Made by a program: the position numbers and the translations under genes. Source: Ecdyonurus torrentis (lineage: Eukaryota; Arthropoda; Insecta; Ephemeroptera; Heptageniidae). From it: a stretch of 64,000 nucleotides of DNA. Below are positions 28,960-41,245 of the stretch, one piece after another. Below the pieces are notes generated by a model, which did not search any database, was not told the DNA's origin, and worked only from the letters and a program-made list of their open reading frames with translations. The stretch covers positions 4,942,213 through 5,006,212 of the forward strand of contig OX439129.1 of the NCBI GenBank assembly GCA_949318235.1, in the 5' to 3' direction. Numbering within the stretch: position 1 is the stretch's first letter; each line of letters opens with the position of its first letter.

Positions 28960-29861
28960 TTGCCATTGTGTTGTTATCATCGTATACTAGTCTTGTGATA
29001 CTTTATACAACTTAGAAATTTACATAAACTGTGATATTGTGACATCCTTCATGATGATTGTTCTAATTAATGTCATTATTATAAGTTCACGTGGCTGATA
29101 AGGAATTTTTTATCGGGAATCAAAACGTATGGAATAGTTTTATGATAAATAAAATATTTAAATTTTAAACAGTTTTATTTAATTATTTTGAAACTATAGA
29201 TATATCCTCAAAGATTTTACTTAACTGAGACTTGTAATATCTCTCTCTTTTATTATAGTAGCAAACAAAATACTTTTAAACCCTTCAGGTGCGCCTTTTT
29301 ATATTGTTGTATACAACTTTCAGGTAGCTAATATAATACTGTTTTCCTTATTATTGAAAGTGATAAAACTGAAAAATTATATATATTTTAAATCTAATCA
29401 TTAATTTTTAAATATCATTGTATTGTTCACAATTTTTGCAATTCATTGCATATAAATATCATTTCAATTGCACAACTATATAACTCAATTTAATTTTAAA
29501 TCAATCTGATGTTAATATTTATAATATATATATTATTGTTTATATTTATTATAAAACATTGATGTTTATATTCAAAATATTGCAAAAATAGTGTATAATA
29601 CAAAGGCGTGTAAAAATTATTGAAAATATTGAAAATAAAGATTTTTTTGTTTTGTTTTATAACCTTCAATAAAAAACAGTTTTATATTAGCTACCTGAAA
29701 GTTCTATACAACAAAACGAAGACGCACCTGAATTTTAAAAGTATTTGTTTGCCGATTAACAAAAGAGAGAGATTTTATATCTCACTCAAGTAAATCTTAA
29801 GTTTTATTCATAGACACACACATTTTATGAAAATAATTTTTAATTTAATAATTTTAATTTC

Positions 29862-29892
<31 letters not shown>

Positions 29893-29990
29893 GATAAAAA
29901 GTAGTTCCTGATAAGTTGCGTAAAGTTATAATTGTATGACATTGCATCATTAACAAAGTCACAGTTTATGTAAATTTCTAAGTTAAATGA
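28960..29990. repeat. Imperfect inverted repeat inside E1 (~1 kb)
   Basis: Segments GAAATTTACATAAACTGTGA (29015) and its complement (about 29962-29982), and CTTTCAGGTAGCTAATATAA (29319) and its complement (about 29678-29695), are symmetrically placed. Arms are diverged and gapped. A poly-T run lies at 29870-29892. Confidence 0.7.
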
Positions 29991-30478
29991 AATGTAAAAA
30001 TACCAAGAAAAGAAACCTTACGACCAAAATTATACGATTTGGGGCAGTAAAGTTGTGTCAGTCTATTCACGCTTTATTCTTTTGAGTCGTCATAATTTTA
30101 TTTTAAGAAAATTCGTATTAAAAAATATATTTTTTTTAAATATTCTGAGAATTAAATGTTTACGATTATTATTATTTTATTTTAAACAAGAATTCAAATT
30201 AAAAATTTTCGATTTTTTTAAATCGATTTTTATATTAAAAAAACTTTTGTAAATAATTAAATTGATAATAAATTTCGATTTTTTGGTTTATTGCATGAAA
30301 TTTCAGTGAAAAAAACCGTTCTCTTCGTTCAGACTGAAAAACGATTTTCGATTTATATCTCCAATAAATCGGAAATGCAAAAAATCGAATCGTTAAAAAT
30401 TTATTCGATTTAATCGAACCGATAAAAATTACCACCGGTTTTCCGGTTTCAAGATTTTCAACGATTTCCACAGCTCTA

Positions 30479-30486
30479 GTTTAAAC
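30479..30486 (+). repeat. 8-bp target-site duplication, right copy
   Basis: GTTTAAAC directly after the terminus CCACAGCTCTA. Confidence 0.8.
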
Positions 30487-30557
30487 TGATTTCATTTTTA
30501 AACATATATTATTAATTTATATTTGGTCAAAAATAAATACGCAATGAAAATGAGCTC

Positions 30558-30867
30558 TATAGGGTGTATGCATTAATTTTAAAGTCGACGCCATGTTGGA
30601 TAACTCAATAACATGGGTGGCATAGGACAAAAAATCATTTTGCCAGTTTAAAAACACTATGCAATATTTTTGAGAGCATTGATGTTGTAAATATGTTGAA
30701 TTAGTATCTCAAGTATGTAAGAAAAATAGCAATAACAAAAAATTAACAGATTTTCCAAAGAAAATTGACTTAAAACGATGTTTGTCCTATGCTGAGCAAT
30801 GTTATTCACTACTCCAGAATGGCTTCTAAGCGCAATAAATATGAAGTCATCCGCATATACACCCTAT
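30558..30867 (-). mobile_element. TA-MITE subfamily A, copy 9
   Basis: TATAGGGTGTATGCATTAAT to CGCATATACACCCTAT. The CRE is changed to TGAAGTCA. Beyond it 30868-31200 is plain AT-rich sequence. Confidence 0.92.
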
Positions 30868-31203
30868 GCGGTCGCTGTAATGACTTTTGCTCTCAGCGCG
30901 TTAATAATTAAAATTTAGAGACAGTTTTCAGGAGGTTTTATATCACGATGATCACTATTAAAAAAGCCAAAAATAGAAATGAGTGAGATGAGGTGGATTG
31001 GTGAAACATCCCAAAAAACGTCTGACTTGAAGTGGACCACTACCACCTTGCACTGCTAGGACTGAAAAAACTATAATTATATTTTATAAAAAAAAAAACT
31101 AAAAAAAAAACTTATATTTGCTAGCGTAGAGAAATGATAATGGACAATTTGCATATTATTTATTAAGTATTATTAAAATATTAATATATATTAATTATAT
31201 TAT

Positions 31204-31463
31204 GAAAATTACAATTTCATGTTACACCATGTTTATACATAGCAGTAAGTATGTTAAAAGGGATTCTTCCTGACTGGGACTCGAACTCAGATCTTTGGCT
31301 TACCGGGCCACTGTGCTAATCATTGCACAGGTTAGTAATGGTTAGCACAGTGGCCTGGTAAGCAAAAGATCTAGGTTCGAGTCCCAGTTAGGAGGAATCC
31401 CTTTTAACATACTTACTGCCCTGTATATATAAACATGGTGTAACACGAAAATATAATTTTCAA
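31204..31463. mobile_element. Foldback of two head-to-head tRNA-like modules
   Basis: The right arm has a Pol III A-box-like GGTTAGCACAGTGG at ~31339 and a B box GGTTCGAGTCC at ~31374. The left arm carries the reverse complements (GGACTCGAACTC, CCACTGTGCTAA). Arms of ~110 bp meet at a ~20-bp centre GCACAGGTTAGTAATG. Cloverleaf stems are imperfect, so I do not call a functional tRNA gene. Confidence 0.75.
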
Positions 31464-31576
31464 TACTTCCCATGTAAAAACCAGGTTCTAAATTACAAAT
31501 TCACAATAATTATATTTTGCTTTTATTTATTGTGGAAGACCAATTTTTTAACAATATCTAAAAAATTTGAAGTTAA

Positions 31577-32467
<891 letters not shown>

Positions 32468-33034
32468 ACGTTATCCATAATACAAAAAAATTCAAACTTA
32501 TTTTTTATTGTGTATAAACATCCCTAGTACACGCTACAATACCGAAAAAAAATTGCAAAAATTTGCACTTGCCAAAAATTAGCAAAATCTAAAACTCAAT
32601 GTATCTCCAGATTTACTGGCGTGATCCTATTAAAACTTAAACTGCAAACGTATTTTAGTGTTCTTTTTACAATGCTTTTAAAAAAATTAGCGATTTTTGA
32701 TTTTACGGAGATTTACAAATTTTTTAGTGTCTGATGAAGCATGAAGTAGGCAACCCGCCTAACACAAAATTTAAAAAAGAATTCATTTCTCGTTAACTAA
32801 AACAAAATAATTAAGTTTTATATAAGCAATGTTAAAAAGAACACTAGAACACGTTTGTAGTTTAAGTTTCAATTGGATCACGCCAGTAAATCTGGAGATA
32901 CATTGAGTTTTAGATTTTGCTAATTTTTGGCAAGTGCAAATTTATGCAATTTTTTTTCGATATTGTAGCGTGTACTAGGAATGTTTATACACAATAAAAA
33001 ATAGGTTTAAATTTTTTTGTATTATGGATAACGT
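32468..33034. mobile_element. Foldback element, ~567 bp
   Basis: The left arm includes ACGTTATCCATAATACAAAA and CCAGATTTACTGGCGTGATC; the right arm carries the complements, including GATCACGCCAGTAAATCTGG and TTGTATTATGGATAACGT. Arms are ~210 bp and the loop ~150 bp. Confidence 0.88.
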
Positions 33035-33289
33035 AGTGTTATAAATTATAATAAAACATGCATATTATATAGTAACAATAAATTTAATAACACGTGATTT
33101 TTTAATCACAAATATGATAAACTTATCTCTGCATTACTGTATTATACTATACTTAAATTTGATAATTGGTATATAATCTCAATGTCGCAGAAATATTTTT
33201 ATATTTATACGCAATGATTGGCAACATCTTATCAATTATTATAAATATTATAAACTGTACGTCAAACGTCAATATATGAACTTAAGAAA

Positions 33290-34096
33290 TTAAAGCGATA
33301 CTAAACCCTAAAAATGAGTATTTTTTGTTCTTTTCTAAAACAATAAAATAATAATCAGTCGTTTATTTGACTTTTCTAGTCCGCGGGATAAGCAAGCCCT
33401 ATAGTAACTAAAATAGGTAGTATGGTCACCGCATTCTTCTTATGTACAGGGGGTCACACCCCTGTTACAGGGGTGTGACCACATTTTGTAAGCCTGTGAT
33501 TGGCGTAGAGAGAAAACCACTTTTGCGGAGATGCCCGAAGTCACTTCGACAGCCAATCTTAGCGGCGGATTACAATGTCTCAGAAAATCATTGATTAATA
33601 ATATTAATCAACTGAGGAGGATATTTATAAAATTAAAAACATTAGCTGACTTATTAAGGCATGTTTTGATATAATTTTTATGTCCTGACAATTTGTATTA
33701 GTTGCGCTATGATTTATTGAAGTGACCTCTTTTAACATGGGTTTAGATAGGACGGTGTGGAGCAAAAAACCACTTTTGCTGAATCGACTGTACTACCTTT
33801 ATAGTTACTATAGCGAGCCCCACGAGAGTAACGATATAGAGTACATACACGCCCCTCTACTATGCGAGTAAAAAATATGTACCCCTTGCTCTACCTGCTA
33901 AGCTAACCTGAAAAGGTGTACAGATTTTTTACTCACACAGTAAAGAGGAAATCTCTGACGTCAGAGATTTCCTCTTTACCCTCGCGAGGCTTGCTTATCC
34001 CGTGGGCTATAAAAGTAAAATAAACGACTGATTCCTATTGAATTATTTTAGAGAAGAATAAAAATTATTTATTTTTAGGGTTGTGTGTCGCTTTAA
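33290..34096 (-). mobile_element. TTAA-MITE family G, copy 1 (with nested insertion)
   Basis: TTAA at both ends. TIRs TTAAAGCGATACTAAACCCT and GGGTTGTGTGTCGCTTTAA with arms over 100 bp. The centre holds the palindrome AATCTCTGACGTCAGAGATT at ~33950-33969. Compared with copy 2 the centre is in the opposite orientation. A foldback is inserted at 33400-33813. Confidence 0.9.
33400..33813. mobile_element. Foldback nested in family G copy 1
   Basis: Termini TATAGTAACTAAAATAGGTA and TACCTTTATAGTTACTATAG. It contains the perfect hairpin GGTCACACCCC-TGTTACA-GGGGTGTGACC (about 33449-33480) and CCAAT motifs TGTGATTGGC and CAGCCAATCT. Confidence 0.82.
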
Positions 34097-34251
34097 TCAT
34101 TTTACCAATGCTTCTAAATGAGATTAAGTATATTTTTTATTAACTTCTACTTTTTGTACAAAAGATAAGAAAAATGTATAAAATATAAGCACTAATTTTT
34201 TTTATTGTATCATAATAAACTAATTAAAATCTTGTATTAGTGTTGGTAAAT

Positions 34252-34582
34252 TTAAAGCCATAGACCACATAAAACAACATGTGCTTTTTAATGAATAAAC
34301 ACGAAATTGTATCTTCAAAACTGATGACAATTTTTACCAGAATGTTAATGTAGCCCCACGAGAGAGCGTGAAAGTACTGTAACGTATGCAATTTGCGTAA
34401 AAATTCATGTTTATGACGTCAGAAACATGCAAAAATTAGTATGAAAATGTTATACGGGTTGCATAAATCGAATTTTTTTATCACTGCTACGGGTTTTGAG
34501 CCAAACTTAAGTTATTTATGTAAATCCCATCAACTGTTTTGTGATATAAATGCTTATGTTTTTCTCTGGTCTATTCCTTTAA
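34252..34582 (-). mobile_element. TTAA-MITE family C, copy 3
   Basis: TTAAAGCCATAGACCACATA to GTCTATTCCTTTAA. It contains TGACGTCAGAAACATGC. Confidence 0.93.
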
Positions 34583-34969
34583 GTATTATCATTTGAATTA
34601 CCTATTTTTAACTTTAATTAAAATTAATAAATAATTCAAATATAATCTAATTGAAATAAAAAATATTTATTCAACTTTAAAAAACGTTTAAAAAAAATGA
34701 AAGATATACAATTTAATTTAAACATGCATTGCAACTTAAAAAAATGCTAAGCAGATTTTTGTTATCTTTAACGTTGATATCATGGAATAAACATAATGAA
34801 TAATATGATAATATTATGTAGATTATAAAATAAAAAGTTTTACGTACCATTTTTTGGATTCACAATAAATAATTGTAAATTTATTATATAAATTGACTGA
34901 TAATAATATTAATTTCTTATAGATTATAAAAATTAGTTCACAGGTATTGATAACGACAAGTTTATAGTG

Positions 34970-34976
34970 TATAAAA
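34970..34976 (+). promoter_or_regulatory. TATA box of Cys-rich gene A
   Basis: TATAAAA 42 bp before the start codon; the sister gene has TATAAAAA 51 bp before its ATG. Confidence 0.7.
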
Positions 34977-35011
34977 TATCAGTAATAATAAAACTTTTGT
35001 GGTTATTAAAC

Positions 35012-36246
35012 ATGGCTTCTTTTAAAACTATACTCTCGCTGGTAAGTTAATTATTACAAAATTATCATGGTACAAACTTATACTAAATCTCTATAGTAAT
35101 ATGGATACAATGGACAACAATTTGTATTTTTTATTTTATTGGTTAGATGTAACTTTTTGGCTTCACTTTTGTATCTCATTTGTGTTAAAGCCATAGACCA
35201 CATAAAACCACATGTACTTTTTAATGAATAAACACGAAATGTGATCTTTAAAACCGTTGACAATTTTTACCAGAATGTGAATGTAACCCCACGAGAGAGC
35301 GTGAAAAAACTGTAAAGTATGCAATTTGCGTGAAAATTCATGTTTATGACGTCAGAAACATGCAAAAATTAGCATGAAAATGTTGTGCGGGTTGCATCAA
35401 TTGAATTTTGTAATCACTGCTCCGGGGCTACAGTTGTGTTTTGAGACAAACTAAAGTTATTTATGTAAGTCCCATCAAATGTTTTGTAATATAAATGCTT
35501 ATGTTTTTCTCTGGTCTATTCCTTTAAGGGAACTCCCTCAAATTGCGGGTTAAAAATTGTAAAGTATGCAACCCTCCATACATCCGTGTAGTGCATGAAT
35601 GCATTCCATTGCATACTTCATAGGATAAAATAAAATTCAAAGTGCGATTTGAGAGGATTCCCGTTACACAATTGAGGGGAAAAAAGGTCAGCCTGCGTTA
35701 AAAGAATTGTTATATTCTCTTCAAAACGAGCCAATCAAAAAAAATCGAAATTGTTGTCTATTTCATATTTTGTAAGGATACATCATTTTTTTAGTATAGT
35801 AAAAATTGACTTCATAATTATAAAAACTTGTTAAGGAATAAGGAATCTATAAAATCATTTTTACTTTTTATACCGAGCTGGTATGGCCGAGTGGTGAAGG
35901 CAGCTGACTCGCAACTCTGTACTCCTCACCGAGTATAGGTTCGAGCCACTGCTGGGTGCGTACGTGAAGTGTGAGAGCACAACACGTTGCACGATGTATG
36001 TTTACATGCATTCCATGACGACGCACAGTATTCGTGGAGGTGCATGATTGATGTGATTGCACCGACCAGCCTGCCTAGATGTTTCCACGGTTTTTCTAGG
36101 CTGTCATGGCGAATGCCGGGCTGTGTACTTAGGCCGTGGCCAGCCTGTGTGTGCTTTTCCATTAATTGGAAAGTCCTTACCTGTCGATAAGACAATGTCT
36201 TGACTGGGACTGGGATTGGTGTATAGCACGATAACACAATATGGCA

Positions 36247-36284
<38 letters not shown>

Positions 36285-37595
36285 TTCGAATGCATTATTA
36301 TTATTTATTATTACAAATTCCGTGACCTTAAAAATTTCACATGGTTTAAAAAATCTGTAAAAATTTCTAAAAAAATAGCCCGAAAATTAGCTATACTTCA
36401 TATTCAAATTTTAAAAAAATACCTGCATCGGCTCTTTAACCTTACAACATAATATAAAAATAACAAAAAGTTAAAACAGTTTGTAGCTATCTTTGAGCAT
36501 TAAATTACATAATAATTAATAAAATTAAAATATATTTTAATAAAATTAAGAATAATTAAAAAAAAATACATTCATTATATAACATGAATGAATTTTTTTA
36601 AGGGGGTAGGTGAGCGACTGATATCTCGCAAACTAGGACGGTTACGAATAATAATAATAACACAAAGTAAAGTAGAAATGTTACTTAAAAATTTAGTTAT
36701 GTCAAATATGTGAAAACACGATCAATTATTTAAGTTATTACACTTTAAAGATAACATGTAAATGTGGAAATTCAAATTTGAGCGGGAAATTTTATTCAAA
36801 TTAGAAACTTTTCTACAATTAAAAATATCATTAAAATTTTTGTTGGTATGAAAAAATTATATTTTAAATTTACTTGATTTTATTTGAAAATTATAGTGTT
36901 TGTTTTATTGGAATTAAATCATGTACAAAAAATTATGGGGAAAATATAGTTCTTCTTTTAGCGATTTCCGGTCCAAGTCGGTCCCCCACCGCCTTAATCT
37001 AACATTTTTCTTACTTTGTGCTACACGGGTTGCATTACTACTATAGGGTGTGTGCGCATGACGTCATTCTGAGTGCTTTTCGATGCTCATCTTGAGTAAT
37101 TAATAACATTGCTCAGTATAGGGCAAACGTAGTTTTTGGCTATTTTCTTTGAAAATGGGCTATTTTTTTGGTTATTATTATTTTTCTCACATACTTGAGA
37201 TACTAATTCAACCTGTTAACAACATCATTGCTCTCAAAAAAATCGCGAAGTATTTTTTAAACTGGCAAAATGTGCCATTTTCCTATACTGGCCAATGTTA
37301 TTTAGTACTCACTTATGACGTCGACTTTAACATGAATGCAACCACCCTATTATTGCTCCAGGTAATTCCAACCATACATCTTTATATTTTCAAGGTTATC
37401 TTTGCTGTGATTCTGACTCTTGCATCGACTCAAGGAATATGCAATGAAGCTAATTTCCAATGTGTTACTGATTATGAATATTGTGTGTGCACTGATTGTC
37501 CAGTCGGAGGCGAGCTCTTCACGTGTCCTATTGGAACGATATGTGATTTCTTAGGAGGAACGTATGAGAATAACGTACCATGTAGACCATTATAA
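35012..37595 (+). CDS. Small secreted cysteine-rich protein A (2 exons)
   Basis: Exon 1 is 35012-35041 (10 codons) and exon 2 is 37395-37595, joined in phase 0 by a GT-AG intron of 2,353 bp. The product has 76 residues. A 24-residue signal peptide (MASFKTILSL from exon 1, then VIFAVILTLASTQG) precedes a 52-residue mature peptide starting ICNEANFQC. Eight cysteines follow C-x6-C-x6-C-x-C-x2-C-x8-C-x5-C-x12-C, enough for four disulfides. The CPIGTIC and GGTYENNVPC segments faintly recall small carbohydrate- or chitin-binding modules, but no family is assigned. The model is supported by gene B, which has the same exon split, phase, signal and cysteine spacing. The longer continuous frame that seems to start at 37149 runs through a MITE and is not coding upstream of 37395. 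The intron is packed with a family C MITE, a SINE, a family P MITE and a TA-MITE. Confidence 0.85.
35185..35527 (-). mobile_element. TTAA-MITE family C, copy 4, in intron of gene A
   Basis: TTAAAGCCATAGACCACATA to GTCTATTCCTTTAA. TGACGTCA is present at ~35347. Confidence 0.93.
35528..35668. repeat. Small imperfect inverted repeat
   Basis: GGGAACTCCCTCAAATTGCG at left and GCGATTTGAGAGGATTCCCG at right, with an inner GTAAAGTATGCAA / TTGCATACTTCA pair. A probable short MITE with only one copy. Confidence 0.5.
35873..36281 (+). mobile_element. tRNA-derived SINE, copy 2 (full length)
   Basis: The head resembles tRNA-Ser/Leu: A box TGGCCGAGTGG at 35884-35894 and B box GGTTCGAGCC at 35938-35947, 44 bp apart, consistent with a long variable arm. 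A ~290-bp body follows and a poly-A tail at 36248-36281. Pol III transcription and LINE-driven retroposition are inferred from this architecture. Confidence 0.93.
36598..36997 (+). mobile_element. TTAA-MITE family P, copy 2, in intron of gene A
   Basis: TTAAGGGGGTAGGTGAGCGA to GTCGGTCCCCCACCGCCTTAA, with TTAA at both ends. Confidence 0.93.
37042..37350 (+). mobile_element. TA-MITE subfamily B, copy in intron of gene A
   Basis: TATAGGGTGTGTGCGCATGA to AATGCAACCACCCTAT. It ends 44 bp before the exon 2 acceptor. It contains TGACGTCATTCTGAGTGC. Confidence 0.93.
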
Positions 37596-37637
37596 TTATC
37601 ATGACTAAATGTCTCGTTTTATTTTTATATCATTCAA

Positions 37638-37643
37638 AATAAA
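37638..37643 (+). terminator. AATAAA polyadenylation signal of gene A
   Basis: AATAAA 43 bp after the stop codon, followed by a TTTTTGTTTTATTG element. Confidence 0.8.
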
Positions 37644-37726
37644 AGTCACAAAAATTTTACTTTTTGTTTTATTGAATACCTACATCTCATTTTTTTATTT
37701 TTTATTATTATTTTTTTTTTTGATAT

Positions 37727-37887
37727 ATACTGTATGTGTTACTAAGCCCCCGTATTCGAGAGGACCGTTGAGCAGTGACAGAAGGTAGCCAGGAAAGTCG
37801 CAAGCGCCCATGTTAAACCTGATCTACCCTTTGAGGGATGAAAGGATGTAGAAGGAAGAGGTAGAGTGTTGGTAGAAGGATTGGATA
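37727..37887 (-). mobile_element. Retroposon-like repeat R, copy 2
   Basis: Shares GCCCCCGTATTCGAGAGGAC and TACCCTTTGAGGGATGAAAG with the copy at 10105, over 95% identical by eye. A T-rich tract lies on the left, as in copy 1. It is shorter by ~70 bp at the right. Confidence 0.7.
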
Positions 37888-38035
37888 TTATAAAAGCATT
37901 ATGCGAACATAAACATATTAAAAAAAAACTATCAAATTAATGGTGAAAATAATATGCAATAGAAAAGAAAATTAGACTAAAAAAAACAAAATTAATAATA
38001 ATTATTAAATATTGAAACTTAAAATAGTTTAAGAC

Positions 38036-38378
38036 TTAAGGCGGTAAATCAGCTACTGCGGAATTTGACTAAAAAATTGTAAAGATAGAAAAATCTGAAA
38101 TTTTGCACAGTGATACATTAGGATTAGGTATCTTTAAAAATGTAAAAATTTTGGGGGGTTACCATGCAAGATTTTAAATTATGATTTTTTGAAGTTTTAG
38201 TCCCATAAGAGCCCATGTTAATTTCAAGAATTAATTTCTCTCTTATCTGATGGTCACGGGTTCTGAAAATTTTATCATAGGTGGCTGTTACTATTAACTT
38301 TCAAATGTCATCATAAAATTTAGAAGTTTCCTTTTTAGATTTTTAAATACAAGCTATCTATATATATACAACCCTTAA
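38036..38378 (+). mobile_element. TTAA-MITE family Q, copy 1
   Basis: TTAAGGCGGTAAATCAGC to ACAACCCTTAA, with TTAA at both ends. Its core TTGCACAGTGATACATTAGG is shared with 51937-52277. Confidence 0.88.
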
Positions 38379-38710
38379 GATAAATAATACTTATTAATAT
38401 TTAATACAAATTATCTAATATATAATAAATACATCATTGAAAAGAAAACACAACAAAAATTACTGTACTTACAATAAATTAAAATCAAGGCTTTTGAGAA
38501 TTATAGGTAATGCTTAGAGAATTTTATCTAAAAGATTTCCTATTTTTAGATCAAAAAAAAAAAAAAAATAAAAAAAAAAAAAAATTGTCAATGCAAAATC
38601 AATCAAAATTATATTAATGTCAATTTAAATTATGTTATCTTATCATTTGTTATAAAAAAAAACACTGATAATAATTTCATTACTTATTTTTTTAATACGC
38701 ACAAGCAGAC

Positions 38711-38719
38711 TATAAAAAT
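38711..38719 (+). promoter_or_regulatory. TATA box of Cys-rich gene B
   Basis: TATAAAAAT 51 bp upstream of the ATG. Confidence 0.7.
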
Positions 38720-38761
38720 AGCAACGCAAACAAATTTTGAGGCAATTGCAAATCCACAACA

Positions 38762-40534
38762 ATGGTATCAATCAAAGTTTTTCTAGCGCTGGTAAGTTTT
38801 TCAAAATTAGTCATAGAAAACTTGTATGTTTTAGTGACATAAAATTATTATTATACTATTAAATTATTATTATTATTATTATATTAAGTATTATACTATT
38901 TTTATTTCTCATTTTGCTAATATTATATTTAAATATGTGTTCAAGTTGTTTCGACTTCGTTATGTTGTGTTATGATATTTCTATATCGTAGTAATTATTG
39001 ATTTGCAATATTTGATATATTGATATATATTTGATTATTTGATTTCCTGCTTGTACCTTTTGCATATCATGCAATAAATATGTATCATTATTATTAAATT
39101 AGCTCACCAATATACCAAACTTAAGTAATTTTTTTAGAAGGAGAAATAATTTAATTCGTTAATTAAAAGTCGTTTAAATTTGCACCGTGCTAAAAGTTGC
39201 TGAAATTTGAAATACATGAGTGAACTAATTTGATTTCATTTTTTTTTTTTTTTTCATACACCTCCCACTTTTTATACTCATCAAAACACCTAAGTTGCTT
39301 TATTATACAAAGCTACACAAGAGTGGTTGAAAGGGTTTTATAAACATTGTAATATAATAATAACATTATATATCTTCTTTAAATTTGACAATTTTATTAA
39401 GCACGATCCAGTGTTGTTAACCTTTTTAATAAATCCGATAAATCTTAATCTAAGCTCACACAGGGTGGCAGAAACGAAACCAAACAATACGGTGTATGCG
39501 GATGACGTCATATTTAATGTGCTTGGGGGCCATACTGGAGTAGTGCATAACATTGCTCAGCATAGGACAAACTTCATTTATTCCAAATTTCTTTGGGAAA
39601 TAAGTTAAATTTTTTGTTCATGTTATTTTTCTCACATACTTGAGATACTAATTCAACATATTTACAACATCGATTCTCTCAAAAGTATTGCATAGTGTTT
39701 TTAAACTGGCAAAATGTGTTATTTTCCTATGCCACCCATGTTATTGAGTTATCCAACATGGCGTCGACTTTAACATGAATGCATAGTCCCTATTATAGTA
39801 AAAGATTTGATAGAATTGTCGGTATTATATGCATATTATTATAAAAGTATCAATACTTTTATTGGGCTTTTTTTTTCATTTTATCAAATATCACTTGCCT
39901 TTTTTTTTTTTTTTTTTTTTTTTTTAAGAAAATGTTACTTTTTATAAAGAAACTTTACATTGGCTTTCTGCCAAAGGGGGGGACTGGCTTCAAATGGTTC
40001 ATTTACATTTAATTACAGACAAGAAGACCATTATACTGCAGCAATAATTTGAATACTAATAAAAATTGACTCATTGCAATTTCCATTATGACAATTATAC
40101 TAATTTTCTATCAAAACTAAACACTAATATAAAAAACACTATTAAAGACGTAGAACACCTTGAACAAAAAACTTGCCTAATATCCTAACATACCCAAATA
40201 TTAGAGCTGTGGATTTAATCCGGTTTATTTTGAAAACCGGTTTCATGAAATAAGAAAATCGGTTTCGAGTTATTGCATAAAACCGAAAATCGAAAATTAA
40301 AAATCGAATTGCATATTAACGATTTTAAATTCGCAAAAACCTTAATTTAAAAAAAATCGATTAATATTATTTCTTATATATAAAAACCGTCAAAATAATT
40401 CGATTTTTTTTTTAAAATACCCATTAAAAAATCGATAATTTTTTTTAGAAAAAATCAAGGATTAAAAGTTATTTGAGCTCAATAATTTAACAATATTAAG
40501 TTATTGTGTGAGTGTATGTGTGTATATATATATG

Positions 40535-40608
<74 letters not shown>

Positions 40609-40677
40609 TTATATATATATATATAAATAAATAAATAAATAAATAATCGTCTTTATTCAAAAATCATGCAGAAAAAT

Positions 40678-40714
<37 letters not shown>

Positions 40715-41186
40715 TATTTTTCATTCATTTTATAATTTATTAACACGCAGCTTATATTTTCCCATACAAATTTTAAAATCTTAGTTATCAATTATCATGT
40801 TTGTTCGCTCAATGACAATTTTTTTATGGAAGTTGACTTTAGATTTAGACTCCTCTTATCGGGCAGTGCAAGACTGCAGGTGCAAAAATATTTTGACAAG
40901 ATTCTGGACATATACCTGATGTTTATTTTTTTCTCTGTTCTTTATACCATTGACAATCCCTCGGGTGTCAACTAACCCGTCTATTATTTTCACAACTATA
41001 CGGTAAATAGATTCTGAAGATTTTGTTTTAGGTATATTATAATTTGATTTTAAAGGACCCTAATTTATTGCTATTTTAATAATACATTATTTTTCAATGT
41101 TTTTCTAAATTTATTATTAATTTTGCATTTATATTATTATATATGTACTATAATATTTAACTTAAAAACTATATATAAGCGTATCA

Positions 41187-41245
<59 letters not shown>

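Larger units (their letters stand above)
15552..30478. mobile_element. Composite hAT-like element E1 (14.9 kb) enclosing the transposase
   Basis: The left end is TAGAGCTGTGGATTTC and the right end is GATTTCCACAGCTCTA. Both are followed inward by subterminal CCGGTTT and AAATCG words (AACCGGTTTCAAAATTA at left, ACCACCGGTTTTCCGGTTTC at right). Flanks are the identical 8-mer GTTTAAAC, the duplication length and terminus style (TAGAG) of hAT elements. Inside are an intact hAT transposase, two family F MITEs, a TA-MITE, a family P element, a SINE remnant and a 3.3-kb palindrome. Uncertainty: GTTTAAAC is its own reverse complement, and the element is long for hAT, so the pairing needs an empty-site check. 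Confidence 0.72.

Noticed and set aside
30055..30471. Small ORFs near the right end of E1
   Set aside because: Low-complexity AT sequence and subterminal repeats of the element; no domain or paralog.
31338..31400. A functional tRNA gene
   Set aside because: A and B boxes are present, but acceptor, anticodon and T stems do not pair well and the sequence is part of a palindrome.
35868..36295. Several overlapping ORFs on both strands with Cys and His
   Set aside because: They lie entirely within the SINE and recur in the other SINE copies (14333-14594, 47215-47689).
37149..37394. N-terminal part of the 148-codon frame ending in cysteine-rich exon 2
   Set aside because: This stretch is TA-MITE subfamily B sequence plus intron; the exon begins at 37395 after an AG, and exon 1 is at 35012.
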